Assembly (NCBI GenBank): GCA_002729525.1
Contig: PBYI01000035.1
Span: 1 to 64,000, forward strand
Reading direction: 5' to 3'
DNA from: Nocardioides sp.
GTDB taxonomy: Bacteria > Actinomycetota > Actinomycetes > Propionibacteriales > Nocardioidaceae
Length of the DNA: 64,000 bases
Position numbers and translations under genes: made by a program. Each line of letters begins with the position of its first letter. Within the stretch, counting starts at the first letter, position 1. Positions 48,236 through 56,142 of the stretch are shown one piece after another. The notes under the pieces were generated by a model. It did not search any database. It saw only the letters and a program-made list of their open reading frames with translations, and was not told the DNA's origin.

Positions 48236-49073
48236 CGTGGCTGTCCCGCTCCTTTGCGGTGGGCTCCGGCTCGCTGGTCAGCGACCGGGTGATGACGGCG
48301 TTCGCGGCGCGCTGGAAGCCCGCCACCACCGCCTCGAGCGTGAGCTGCCGCAGCCGCGCCATGGTGCGCTCGAGCGCGACGGCGTCGTCGCGGGAGTGCG
48401 GCTCGCGGCGGAAGGGCTCGAGCACCTGGGTGCGCAGCACGTCGGTGAGCTCGCCGGCGAGGTCGTCCATGTGCCGGGTGATCGCCTCGGACGCGGCGGT
48501 CAGCGAGGAGTGCGGGACGTCGAGGTCGAGCAGCTCGACGCCGACGCGCAGGCTCGGGTTGGGCACCCACCGCTGCTCGTCCGCGGAGGCACCGGGTCCA
48601 CCGGGGCCGCGCGGGTCGAGCGCGCCCATCGCGACGAGCAGCGCGAGGTCGTCGTCGCGCAGCGGGCGGCCTGCCTGCTTCTCGACCTGGCGCCGGGTGA
48701 GCGGCTCGCTCGGGGTCGCCGACCACGAGGTGAGCATCGCCCGCTGGAGCGCGAGGTCCTCCGCCCCCGCGTCGGGCGGCAGCGAGCCGAGGAAGCGCTC
48801 GACGGCCTGGAGGGTGAACCCGTGGTCCTGCAGTGCCCGGACCAGCTCGAGTCGTCCGCGGTGGGCGTCGTCGTAGTAGGCCATCCGGCCGCGCCGCACC
48901 GGGGGCGGGATGAGGCCGAGGCTGGCGTAGTACCGCGTCGTGCGGACGGTCAGGCCGACGGCGGCGGCGAGCTCGTCGATGGTCAGCAGACCGGTCTCGC
49001 CGTCGTCGCCTGCCTGGCCTGGGCCGGTGGGGTCCCCGGGATCCGCGGAGGAAGCGGCGGTACCTGCTGACAC
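48189..49073 (-). CDS. MerR-family transcriptional regulator
   Basis: A 294-residue regulator. The winged helix-turn-helix is LLTIDELAAAVGLTVRTTRY followed by YASLGLIPPPVRRGRMAYYD. The long effector region includes LTRRQVEKQAGRPLRDDDL and is larger than in metal-sensing MerR proteins. Such long MerR proteins often neighbour fadD and acyl-CoA dehydrogenase genes in actinobacteria. GTG 49073 is 7 nt from TACTGT (49081-49086, complement), a leaderless arrangement; the longer frame from 49118 runs through the promoter. It is divergent from the second acyl-CoA ligase. Confidence 0.87.
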   Translation of the reverse strand: MSAGTAASSADPGDPTGPGQAGDDGETGLLTIDELAAAVGLTVRTTRYYASLGLIPPPVRRGRMAYYDDAHRGRLELVRALQDHGFTLQAVERFLGSLPPDAGAEDLALQRAMLTSWSATPSEPLTRRQVEKQAGRPLRDDDLALLVAMGALDPRGPGGPGASADEQRWVPNPSLRVGVELLDLDVPHSSLTAASEAITRHMDDLAGELTDVLRTQVLEPFRREPHSRDDAVALERTMARLRQLTLEAVVAGFQRAANAVITRSLTSEPEPTAKERDSHDEHHDQPLGGPAEPG

Positions 49074-49077
49074 GACT

Positions 49078-49096
49078 GGAACAGTACGACTGTCAG
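49078..49096 (-). promoter_or_regulatory. Operator overlapping the merR -10
   Basis: Read on the minus strand, CTGACAGTCGTACTGTTCC contains ACAGT-CGT-ACTGT, and its right half is the TACTGT -10. It matches the 19-bp lipid-gene operator at 14 of 19 positions against the 49205-49223 copy. TGGACG (49109-49104) is a possible -35 at 17 nt. The position suggests autoregulation. Confidence 0.6.
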
Positions 49097-49190
49097 GCAG
49101 CAGCGTCCACCGACCCACGGACGTCGGCGGCTGCCCGCGGCAGACCTCTGGACCGGCGCGACACAGGGTTGACGCACGTCACACGCCAAT

Positions 49191-49226
49191 GTGACAGTTT
49201 CGGTGTGACAGTCTTGCTGTCACAGT
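49191..49226 (+). promoter_or_regulatory. Operator and promoter region of the second acyl-CoA ligase
   Basis: TGTGACAG (49204-49211), TCTTG and CTGTCACA (49217-49224) form a perfect 8-bp-arm inverted repeat. An extra direct half-site GTGACAG lies at 49191-49197, 14 bp upstream of the left arm. CACAGT (49221-49226) may be the -10, as at the acyl-CoA dehydrogenase promoter; the -35 is weak. Confidence 0.7.
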
Positions 49227-49256
49227 CGCTGAGACCTCACACCAGGAGCCCCGCGC

Positions 49257-51107
49257 ATGACCGACGTGCTGACCGCCCGCGCCGAGATCGAGGCCGAGAT
49301 CGACGGCCTGACCCTCCCCGCCACGCTCGCGACCGTGGCCGCCGAGCACGGCGACGCACCGGCGTACTCCGACCGGGTCGGCGCCCCCGAGGGCGGCTGG
49401 CGCACGGTGACGTGGACCGAGTACCACCGCCAGGTGCTCGACGTCGCGGCCGGGCTCGTCGCCCGCGGTCTCCAGCCCGGCGACACCGTCGCACTGATGG
49501 CCTCCTCGCGCATCGAGCACGTCGTCGCCGACATGGCCGCCGTGCACGCGGGCGGCGTACCGATGTCGATCTACGCGACCCTCTCCCCCGACCAGGTCGC
49601 CTTCGTGGCCGGACACTCGACACCGTCGGTCGTGGTGCTCGAGGGCGCCGACCAGCTCGCCCGCTGGGCGCGGGCGCTCGAGGAGTGCGAGTCGATCCAC
49701 ACCGTCGTCCTCCTCGACGAGTCGGTGCTGCCGGACGACTCCCGGGCCGTGAGCTGGGCCGACCTGCTCGTCGAGGGTGCGGCCAGCCGAAGCACCTCGC
49801 CCGAGGCGCTGTCCGCGCGCACGGCGGCGGTGTCGCCGCAGGACCCGGTGACGATCCTCTACACCTCCGGCACCACCGGGAACCCCAAGGGCGTGGTGCT
49901 GACCCACCGCAACGTGCTCTTCGAGGCCACCTCCTCGCTGCGCACCGCGGGCGTCGACGGCGAGCTGGTCTGGATCAGCTACCTCCCGCTCGCCCACATC
50001 GCCGAGCGCCTCCTCGGCATGTACGTCCCCCAGATCAACGGCGGGCACATCCACCTCGTCGCCGACCCCGCCCAGCTCGTCGGCGCGCTCGCCCAGGTGC
50101 GACCCACCCGCTTCTTCGGCGTCCCTCGGGTCTGGGAGAAGATCAAGACCGGCGTGTCCGCCAAGCTCGCCGCCGAGACCGACGAGGCCCGCAGGGCCGG
50201 CGTGCAGCAGGCGATGGCAGTGGGCCTGGAGTACGTCGAGGCGCAGCAGGTCGGCGGCACCGTCACCACCGAGCTCCAGGCGCGCTTCGAGGCGATGGAC
50301 GCCGCCGTGCTCGGCCCGATGCGTGCCCTTCTCGGCCTCGACCGGGTGCAGTGGGCGACGTCGGCCGCGGCGCCGATGCCGCTGGAGGTCGCGAAGTTCT
50401 TCGCCGGCCTGGGGATGCGCATCTACGACGTCTACGGCATGACCGAGACCACCGCCGCGGTCACGGCCGGCGGGCCCGACCAGTTCCGGCTCGGCACCGT
50501 CGGCAAGGCGCTGGCCGGCATCGAGGTGCGGCTGGCCGAGGACGGCGAGATCCTGGCCCGCGGCCCGGTCACCACCCCCGGCTACTTCCGCCAGGACGAC
50601 GCGACGGCCGAGCTCAAGGACGACGACGGCTGGGTCCGCACCGGCGACATCGGCGAGCTGGACGACGACGGCTTCCTCAAGATCGTCGACCGCAAGAAGG
50701 AGCTCATCATCACCAGCTCCGGCAAGAACATCGCGCCGTCGAACATCGAGAACTACCTCAAGGAGTCGCCGATCATCGGGCATGCGATGGCGGTCGGCGA
50801 CGGCAAGCCGTACGTCGTCGCGGTGCTGACGCTCGACGGGGAGATCGCCCCGCTGGTCGCCGCGCAGCTCGGCATCGAGTTCACCGACCTCGCCGACCTC
50901 GCCGCGAAGCCGCAGATCCGGGCGATGGCCCAGCAGGCCGTCGACGCCGCCAACGATCGGCTCGCCCGGCCCGAGCAGGTCAAGGCGTTCGAGCTGCTCG
51001 GCACCGAGTGGACCGCGGAGTCGGAGGAGCTCACGCCGACGCTCAAGCTCAAGCGCCGCGTGGTCAACACCAAGTCCTCCGACGTGCTCGACCGCCTCTA
51101 CGGCTGA
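49257..51107 (+). CDS. Long-chain acyl-CoA synthetase (FadD15-like), second copy
   Basis: A 616-residue AMP-forming ligase with TILYTSGTTGNPKGVVLTHR, YDVYGMTETTAAVTAGG and GWVRTGDIGELDDDG followed by FLKIVDRKKELIITSSGKNIA. It is shorter at the N-terminus than the first copy. From about residue 445 to the end the two proteins differ at few positions, and the DNA is also nearly identical. AGGAG lies 8 nt before ATG 49257. A GabD2-like aldehyde dehydrogenase follows 59 nt downstream on the same strand. The divergent MerR gene is the probable regulator. Confidence 0.9.
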   Translation: MTDVLTARAEIEAEIDGLTLPATLATVAAEHGDAPAYSDRVGAPEGGWRTVTWTEYHRQVLDVAAGLVARGLQPGDTVALMASSRIEHVVADMAAVHAGGVPMSIYATLSPDQVAFVAGHSTPSVVVLEGADQLARWARALEECESIHTVVLLDESVLPDDSRAVSWADLLVEGAASRSTSPEALSARTAAVSPQDPVTILYTSGTTGNPKGVVLTHRNVLFEATSSLRTAGVDGELVWISYLPLAHIAERLLGMYVPQINGGHIHLVADPAQLVGALAQVRPTRFFGVPRVWEKIKTGVSAKLAAETDEARRAGVQQAMAVGLEYVEAQQVGGTVTTELQARFEAMDAAVLGPMRALLGLDRVQWATSAAAPMPLEVAKFFAGLGMRIYDVYGMTETTAAVTAGGPDQFRLGTVGKALAGIEVRLAEDGEILARGPVTTPGYFRQDDATAELKDDDGWVRTGDIGELDDDGFLKIVDRKKELIITSSGKNIAPSNIENYLKESPIIGHAMAVGDGKPYVVAVLTLDGEIAPLVAAQLGIEFTDLADLAAKPQIRAMAQQAVDAANDRLARPEQVKAFELLGTEWTAESEELTPTLKLKRRVVNTKSSDVLDRLYG

Positions 51108-51166
51108 GCCACCGCTCCTCCGCCCGCCTCCCGCACCCTCCCGTCGTACGCCCCCAGGAGTCCCGC

Positions 51167-52786
51167 ATGACCGCCACCGCCGACCACCCGGCCACCCCGT
51201 CGGACACCCTCTCCGGCCTCCCCGCAGCCCGCCCGTCCTGGGTGACGCCGGAGGTGCTCGACGGCCTCACCTCGTGGGTCTTCCGCGACGCCTCCGGCAC
51301 CGCCGACCCGGTCGTGGCGGTCGCGCCGTACGACCTCGCGGAGATCCACCCGGTCCCGGCCAGCACGGTGGAGGACGTCGCGGTGGCGGCCGAGTCCGCC
51401 CGCACCGCACAGCGCGGCTGGGCGATGCTTCCGTACGCCGCCCGCGCCGACGTGATGCTCGCCTTCCACGACCTGCTGGTCGACCACCAGGACGAGGTCA
51501 TCGACCTGATCCAGTGGGAGATGGGCAAGAACCGCTTCAGCGCCTGGCAGGAGATCCTCCAGGTCTGCACGATCGCACGGCACTACGCCCGGCACGGCGC
51601 GACCTACCTCAAGCCGCACAAGGTCCGCGGTGCGATGCCGGGACTCACCAAGGTGCGCGAGGTACGGGTGCCCAAGGGCGTCATCGGCATGATCTCGCTC
51701 TGGAACTACCCGCTCTACCTGGCCGTCGGCGACGTCATCCCGGCGCTGCTGGCCGGCAACGGCGTCGTCAGCAAGGCCGACAGCCAGACCGCCCTGACCC
51801 TGCTCTGGATCCGCGCGCGGATGGCCGAGGCCGGGCTGCCGACCGACCTGTGGCACGTCGTGGTCGGACCGGGGTCGACCGTGGGCGACGCCCTCATCGA
51901 CCACGTCGACCACATCTGCTTCACCGGGTCGACGGCCACCGGACGCCGGGTGGGTGCGCGGGCCGGCGAGCGGCTCATCGCCGCCAGCCTCGAGCTCGGC
52001 GGCAAGAACCCGCTCATCGTGCGGGCCGACGCCGACGTGGCCAAGGCGGTCACCGGCACCCTGTCGGCGGCCTTCGCCAACACCGGCCAGATGTGCATCC
52101 ACATCGAGCGGGTGCTCGTGCACACCGACGTCTACGAGGAGTACCGCGACGCCCTGGTCGCCGGCGTGAAGGCCCTGCGCCTGGGGCAGTCGTACGACTA
52201 CACCCACGACGTCGGCTCCCTGGCCAGTCCCTCCCAGCTGGAGGCCGTCACCCGGCACGTCGACGACGCGGTCGCGCACGGCGCCACCGTCCTCGCTGGC
52301 GGGAAGCACCGACCCGACCTCGGTCCGCTCGTCTACGAGCCGACCGTGCTCGAGGGCGTCACGCCGTCGATGGAGGTGTGCCTGGAGGAGACGTTCGGGC
52401 CGGTGGTCTCGCTCTACCGCGTGGCGTCCGACGACGAGGCGGTCGCCCGGGCCAACGAGGGCACCTACGGGCTGTCGGCATCGATCTGGAGCCGGGACAC
52501 CTCGTACGCCGAGGCGATGGCGCAGCGCGTCCGCTCGGGCTCGGTCAACGTCAACGACGGCGCCGCCGCCGCGGCCGGCTCGATCGAGGCCGGCATGGGC
52601 GGGATGGGCGACTCCGGCCTGGGCCGCCGCCACGGCGCCGAGGGCATGCGGAAGTACACCGAGTCGCAGACCGTCGCCACCCAGCGACTGCTGCCGCTCG
52701 GCCCACCGGCGTCGATGGAGATCTCGAGGTTCGTGTCCGTCGGCAACGCGCAGATCCGCGCCCTCAAGCGTCTCCGGGTGCGCTGA
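51167..52786 (+). CDS. Aldehyde dehydrogenase, GabD2-like (succinate-semialdehyde dehydrogenase family)
   Basis: A 539-residue aldehyde dehydrogenase resembling M. tuberculosis GabD2: VPKGVIGMISLWNYPLYLAV, ASLELGGKNPLIVRADADV (base Glu), FANTGQMCIHIERVLVH (nucleophile Cys) and MGGMGDSGLGRRHGAEGM. It lacks membrane segments. Placement behind an acyl-CoA ligase suggests the natural substrate is a fatty or other aldehyde whose acid is then activated to the CoA ester, rather than succinate semialdehyde; that is inference. AGGAG lies 7 nt before the ATG. A hairpin at 52788-52807 ends the operon. Confidence 0.85.
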   Translation: MTATADHPATPSDTLSGLPAARPSWVTPEVLDGLTSWVFRDASGTADPVVAVAPYDLAEIHPVPASTVEDVAVAAESARTAQRGWAMLPYAARADVMLAFHDLLVDHQDEVIDLIQWEMGKNRFSAWQEILQVCTIARHYARHGATYLKPHKVRGAMPGLTKVREVRVPKGVIGMISLWNYPLYLAVGDVIPALLAGNGVVSKADSQTALTLLWIRARMAEAGLPTDLWHVVVGPGSTVGDALIDHVDHICFTGSTATGRRVGARAGERLIAASLELGGKNPLIVRADADVAKAVTGTLSAAFANTGQMCIHIERVLVHTDVYEEYRDALVAGVKALRLGQSYDYTHDVGSLASPSQLEAVTRHVDDAVAHGATVLAGGKHRPDLGPLVYEPTVLEGVTPSMEVCLEETFGPVVSLYRVASDDEAVARANEGTYGLSASIWSRDTSYAEAMAQRVRSGSVNVNDGAAAAAGSIEAGMGGMGDSGLGRRHGAEGMRKYTESQTVATQRLLPLGPPASMEISRFVSVGNAQIRALKRLRVR

Positions 52787-52787
52787 C

Positions 52788-52807
52788 CCGTCGTAGATGT
52801 ACGACGG
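52788..52807. terminator. Short hairpin between convergent genes
   Basis: CCGTCGT (52788-52794) pairs with ACGACGG (52801-52807) around a 6-nt loop, 2 nt after the aldehyde dehydrogenase stop. A run of eight G follows at 52816-52823, touching the stop of the convergent small gene. Confidence 0.5.
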
Positions 52808-52823
52808 CTCGGCGCGGGGGGGG

Positions 52824-53048
52824 TCAGGGCGTGGTGCGCCGGCGGCGGGGCGACGAGGGGTCGTAGCGGCCGTCGACGGCGGCCTGGTCGACGTTCTTCA
52901 GCCGCTTGGTGAGGCTGCGGCCGAGCACCACGATCGCGGCGATGCCGATCATCAGGATCACGAAGAACACCCAGCCCGCGACGACGTCGTTGGCCTCGGG
53001 CACGGGGTCGGAGGCCAGCGGGAGGAGCAGGGCGGTCGGCGTCGACAT
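52824..53048 (-). CDS. Small hypothetical membrane protein
   Basis: A 74-residue protein with one membrane segment (GWVFFVILMIGIAAIVVLG) and a basic C-terminus (RYDPSSPRRRRTTP). ATG 53048 has no clear ribosome-binding site. Hydropathy, codon bias and position between a convergent and a divergent gene support it. No family recognised. Confidence 0.6.
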   Translation of the reverse strand: MSTPTALLLPLASDPVPEANDVVAGWVFFVILMIGIAAIVVLGRSLTKRLKNVDQAAVDGRYDPSSPRRRRTTP

Positions 53049-53085
53049 GCCGCTGATTCTTCCACGTCCGTGGTGGGATGACGTC

Positions 53086-54300
53086 GTGCCCGGTCCCCCG
53101 CCGACGACGGCGCCCGCTCCGGCCCCGGCGGGTGCCCGCCGACAGCTCGCGCTGGTGGCCCTCGTGCAGGTGCTCGGCCTGGCCGTGTGGTTCTCCGCGA
53201 CGGCGGTGGTGCCGGGTCTCCGGGTCGCCTGGGACCTCTCCAGCACCGAGGCGGTGTGGCTGACCGCGTCGGTGCAGATCGGGTTCGCCGTCGGGGCGGT
53301 CACCTCGAGCGCACTGGGTCTGCCCGACCGCTTCGCCCCACAGCGGTTGATGGCGCTGTGCGCGGCCGGGGCCGCGCTCTGCACGCTCCTGCTGGCCGCG
53401 GTGGCCGACGGGCTGGCCCTCGCGGTGCCGCTGCGGCTGGCCACCGGCGTGCTGCTCGCCGGGATCTACCCGCTCGGCATGAAGCTCACCGCCTCCTGGG
53501 CCCGACCGGTCGACCGCGGTCGGGCGTTCGGCGTGCTCATCGGGTGCCTGACGCTGGGCTCCGCGCTGCCGCACCTCATCGTCGCGCTCGGCGGCGGGCC
53601 CGGGCTGCCGTGGCGCCGGGTGCTCGTGGGCGCCGCGCTGCTGGCGCTGGTCGCCGCGGCGGTGGCGGCTCTCGCCGTACGCCCCGGGCCGCTGCTGGCC
53701 GTGGGCGCCCGCCCGCACGCCCGGCACGTGCTCGCCGGCGCCCGCGAGCGCGGTCCGCGGCTCGCAAACCTCGGCTACTTCGGCCACATGTGGGAGCTCT
53801 ACGCGTTCTGGACCTGGCTGCCCGCGTGGCTGCTGGCCGGCGGCAGCACCCGCACCAGCCTGCTGACCTTCCTCACCGTCGGCGGCGCCGGCGTGGCCGG
53901 CAGCCTGCTCGGCGGCTGGGCGTCCGACCGGTTCGGGCGCTCCCCCGCGGCCGTCGCCGCACTCGCGACCAGCGGTGCGTGCTGCCTGCTCTCGCCGTGG
54001 CTCTTCGCCGCGTCGCCGGCGCTGCTGCTGCCGTTCCTCGCGGTGTGGGGCGCGGCCGTCATCGCCGACTCCGGCGTCTTCTCGGCCGCCGTCTCCGAGA
54101 CCTCCGACCAGCGCTACGTCGGCACCGCGCTGACCGTGCAGACCGCGGTCGGCTTCGCGCTGACCGTGCTCACCATCGCGCTCGTGCCGGTCGTCGCACA
54201 GGCGACCGACTGGCGCTGGGCGTTCTGGCTGCTCGTGCCGGGCCCGCTGCTCGGCGCCGTGGCGATGCGCCGCTTCCGGCTGGTCGCGCCGGCCCGCTGA
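53086..54300 (+). CDS. MFS transporter
   Basis: A 404-residue major facilitator with twelve hydrophobic segments. The loop after segment 2 (LPDRFAPQRLMAL) and the GWASDRFGRSPAAVA loop in the second half are the MFS signature loops. FSATAVVPGLRVAWDLSSTE near the N-terminus resembles the CynX/NimT group. The substrate is unknown. GTG 53086 is 6 nt after TGGGAT, a weak -10-like hexamer; no Shine-Dalgarno. It ends 4 nt from the convergent small membrane protein. Confidence 0.83.
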   Translation: MPGPPPTTAPAPAPAGARRQLALVALVQVLGLAVWFSATAVVPGLRVAWDLSSTEAVWLTASVQIGFAVGAVTSSALGLPDRFAPQRLMALCAAGAALCTLLLAAVADGLALAVPLRLATGVLLAGIYPLGMKLTASWARPVDRGRAFGVLIGCLTLGSALPHLIVALGGGPGLPWRRVLVGAALLALVAAAVAALAVRPGPLLAVGARPHARHVLAGARERGPRLANLGYFGHMWELYAFWTWLPAWLLAGGSTRTSLLTFLTVGGAGVAGSLLGGWASDRFGRSPAAVAALATSGACCLLSPWLFAASPALLLPFLAVWGAAVIADSGVFSAAVSETSDQRYVGTALTVQTAVGFALTVLTIALVPVVAQATDWRWAFWLLVPGPLLGAVAMRRFRLVAPAR

Positions 54301-54304
54301 CGGG

Positions 54305-54472
54305 TCAGCCGGCCGAGCCGCCGCCGTCGTACCAGCCGCCGGAGTCGCCGCCCGGGCGACCACGCAGCCCACCGCCCTTGCGGGGCACCAGGCTCCACAG
54401 GATCGCCACGACGAAGGCGACGCCGAACAGCACCACCAGCCCGAGGAGGGCGTAGATCGCGACGGTCGCCAC
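54305..54472 (-). CDS. Small membrane protein (55 aa) downstream of mca
   Basis: A 55-residue protein starting GTG at 54472: MATVAIYALLGLVVLFGVAF continues hydrophobic, and a Gly-rich tail ending GWYDGGGSAG follows. GAGGGG lies 7 nt before the start. It begins 12 nt after the mca stop on the same strand and is probably co-transcribed with it. Rv1083 of M. tuberculosis is a small protein in the same position next to mca and may correspond. Function is unknown. Confidence 0.65.
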   Translation of the reverse strand: MATVAIYALLGLVVLFGVAFVVAILWSLVPRKGGGLRGRPGGDSGGWYDGGGSAG

Positions 54473-54484
54473 CGCTCGGCCCCT

Positions 54485-55411
54485 CTACGTGGCCGAGCCG
54501 GCGCCGCCCTCGGCGCTCACCCCGGCGAACAGGTCGTCCTCGGGCACCGGCGCGTCGACGTGGCTGGTGACGAGCTCGTAGTCCTCGGTCGGCCACACGT
54601 CGGCCTGGATCTCGCGCGGGATGGCGAACCAGTGGCCGTCGGGGTCGATCTGGGTCGCGTGGGCCAGCAGCGCCTGGTCGCGCACCCCGAAGTAGTCGGC
54701 GCACGGCACCTTCGTGGTGACGCGAGCGTCCCACTCCGGCTCCGGCTTCCACTGCTCCAGCCGCTCCGCCCACGGCGACTCCAGCCCGTGGGCGATGGTC
54801 GCGTCGTGCAGCCGCTGCATCCGCTCGCGGTTGAACGAGTGGTGGTAGTAGACCTTCGCGACCTGCCACGGCTCGCCGGCCTCGGGGTACTGCTCGGGGT
54901 CGGCGGCGGCCTCGACGGCCGCGACGCTCACCTCGTGGCAGCGGATGTGGTCGGGGTGCGGGTAGCCGCCGCGCTCGTCGTACGTCGTCAGCACGTGCGG
55001 CTTGATCTCGCGGATCAGCCGCACCAGCCGCTCGGTCGACTCCTCCAGCGGGACCAGGCCGAAGCAGCCCTCGGGCAGCGGCGGCTTCGGGTCGCCCTCG
55101 GGCCAGCCGGAGTCGACGAACCCGAGCCAGTGCTGGGTGACGCCGAGGATGTCGCGGGCCCGCTCCATCTCCTGGCGACGGATCTCGGTGATGTTCTCCA
55201 GGACGTCGGGCCGCTCCATCTTCGGGTTGAGGATGGAGCCGCGCTCGCCGCCGGTGCAGGTGACGACGTGGACGTCGGCCCCCTCCGCGACGTACTTGGC
55301 GGTGCTGGCGGCGCCCTTGCTCGACTCGTCGTCGGGGTGGGCGTGGACGTGCATCAGCCGCAGACCGGCGTAGCGGGAGGACGCGGGCGTCCCCGAGGTC
55401 TCGGAGGGCAT
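54485..55411 (-). CDS. mca: Mycothiol S-conjugate amidase
   Basis: A 308-residue LmbE/PIG-L-fold zinc amidase. Zinc ligands lie in HAHPDDESS (residues 23-31) and [13 protein letters not shown]. Mca cleaves mycothiol S-conjugates to mercapturic acids and glucosaminyl-inositol, detoxifying electrophiles. The related deacetylase MshB shares the fold, but the length, the [11 protein letters not shown] segment and the neighbourhood (DUF4307, greA) point to Mca. ATG 55411 is 6 nt from TAGGAT (55418-55423, complement), a leaderless arrangement in a 30-bp divergent promoter. Confidence 0.92.
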   Translation of the reverse strand: MPSETSGTPASSRYAGLRLMHVHAHPDDESSKGAASTAKYVAEGADVHVVTCTGGERGSILNPKMERPDVLENITEIRRQEMERARDILGVTQHWLGFVDSGWPEGDPKPPLPEGCFGLVPLEESTERLVRLIREIKPHVLTTYDERGGYPHPDHIRCHEVSVAAVEAAADPEQYPEAGEPWQVAKVYYHHSFNRERMQRLHDATIAHGLESPWAERLEQWKPEPEWDARVTTKVPCADYFGVRDQALLAHATQIDPDGHWFAIPREIQADVWPTEDYELVTSHVDAPVPEDDLFAGVSAEGGAGSAT

Positions 55412-55441
55412 GGCTCGATCCTAGGCGCCTAGCATGGTCGC
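55412..55441. promoter_or_regulatory. Compact divergent promoter of mca and the DUF4307 gene
   Basis: Only 30 bp separate the two start codons. TAGGAT (55418-55423, complement) is 6 nt from the mca ATG and TAGCAT (55430-55435) is 6 nt from the DUF4307 GTG. Both transcripts would be leaderless, and each -35 must lie inside the opposite coding sequence. The centre TAGGCGCCTA (55422-55431) is palindromic. Confidence 0.6.
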
Positions 55442-55897
55442 GTGAGCACCCGTCCGACCGCAGGCCGCGCCGCCGCCCCGGGCGTCGACGCGGAGGGAGC
55501 CGCACGCGTCGCCGCACGCTACGGCCGCACGCCCGCCTGGCGCCGCTGGACGCTTCTCGGGGTGGTCGGGGTGGCCGTCGTCGTCGCCGGCGCCTGGGTC
55601 GGCTGGACCGCGTGGGAGCAGTCGCGGCCGCTGGTGTCGTCGGCCGAGCCGACGTACGTCGCGTTCACCGACAACGCCGCCGAGGTGGAGTTCGCCGTAC
55701 GGCTGCGCGAGCCCGACGTGGAGGCGACCTGCCAGCTGCGGGCGTACGCCGAGGACCACGTGCTGGTCGGCCAGCTGAGCTTCGTGCCCGAGATCGACGA
55801 CGCCGGGTTCGTGACCGTCTCGGTCGCCACCGACCGCCGGGCGACGGCCGTCGAGGTGGTCGGCTGCACCGCCCCCGGGCAGCCCCGACCCCGCTGA
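55442..55897 (+). CDS. DUF4307-family membrane protein
   Basis: A 151-residue protein with a cytoplasmic head containing RVAARYGRTPAWRRW, one membrane segment (TLLGVVGVAVVVAGAWVGWTAW) and an outside beta-rich domain (PDVEATCQLRAYAEDHVLVG, ending VEVVGCTAPG) with two cysteines that may pair. This is the DUF4307 layout conserved between mca and greA in actinobacteria (Rv1081c in M. tuberculosis). Function is unknown. GTG 55442 is 6 nt from TAGCAT. Confidence 0.82.
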   Translation: MSTRPTAGRAAAPGVDAEGAARVAARYGRTPAWRRWTLLGVVGVAVVVAGAWVGWTAWEQSRPLVSSAEPTYVAFTDNAAEVEFAVRLREPDVEATCQLRAYAEDHVLVGQLSFVPEIDDAGFVTVSVATDRRATAVEVVGCTAPGQPRPR

Positions 55898-55957
55898 CGA
55901 CGGCTCCGGGCGCCCCCGGTCCCTGCCTCGGGAGGACTGCGCGACGACCGCGACCTT

Positions 55958-56142
55958 GCTATCGTCGACCATTCGGCCGTCGCGCCGGGGCCCCACGACG
56001 TCGTGTAGCCGCAGTCGTGGGACCTGAGCGTCACCCCCACCAGCGCCCCGAGAGACGCGACCAGCCGAGCACCCGGACCGGGCACCACCCGGCACCGGAA
56101 CACCATGTACGCACGCACCACCCGCACCCCCAGGAGCCACCC
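55958..56142 (+). promoter_or_regulatory. greA promoter and structured leader
   Basis: An extended -10, TGCTATCGT (55958-55965 core), is the best promoter seen, giving a leader of about 170 nt. Within it CCCACGAC (55992-55999) and GTCGTGGG (56014-56021) form an 8-bp stem. The rest is C/A-rich and ends in CAGGAG before the ATG. Confidence 0.45.

Noticed and set aside
46172..48292. A 706-codon plus-strand frame opposite the molybdopterin gene
   Set aside because: The minus strand encodes a full molybdopterin enzyme with cluster cysteines; the plus-strand frame has no motif.
52816..52823. Eight-G run at the stop of the small membrane gene as a phase-variation tract
   Set aside because: It lies outside the coding sequence and not in a recognisable promoter, so length change would not obviously switch a gene.
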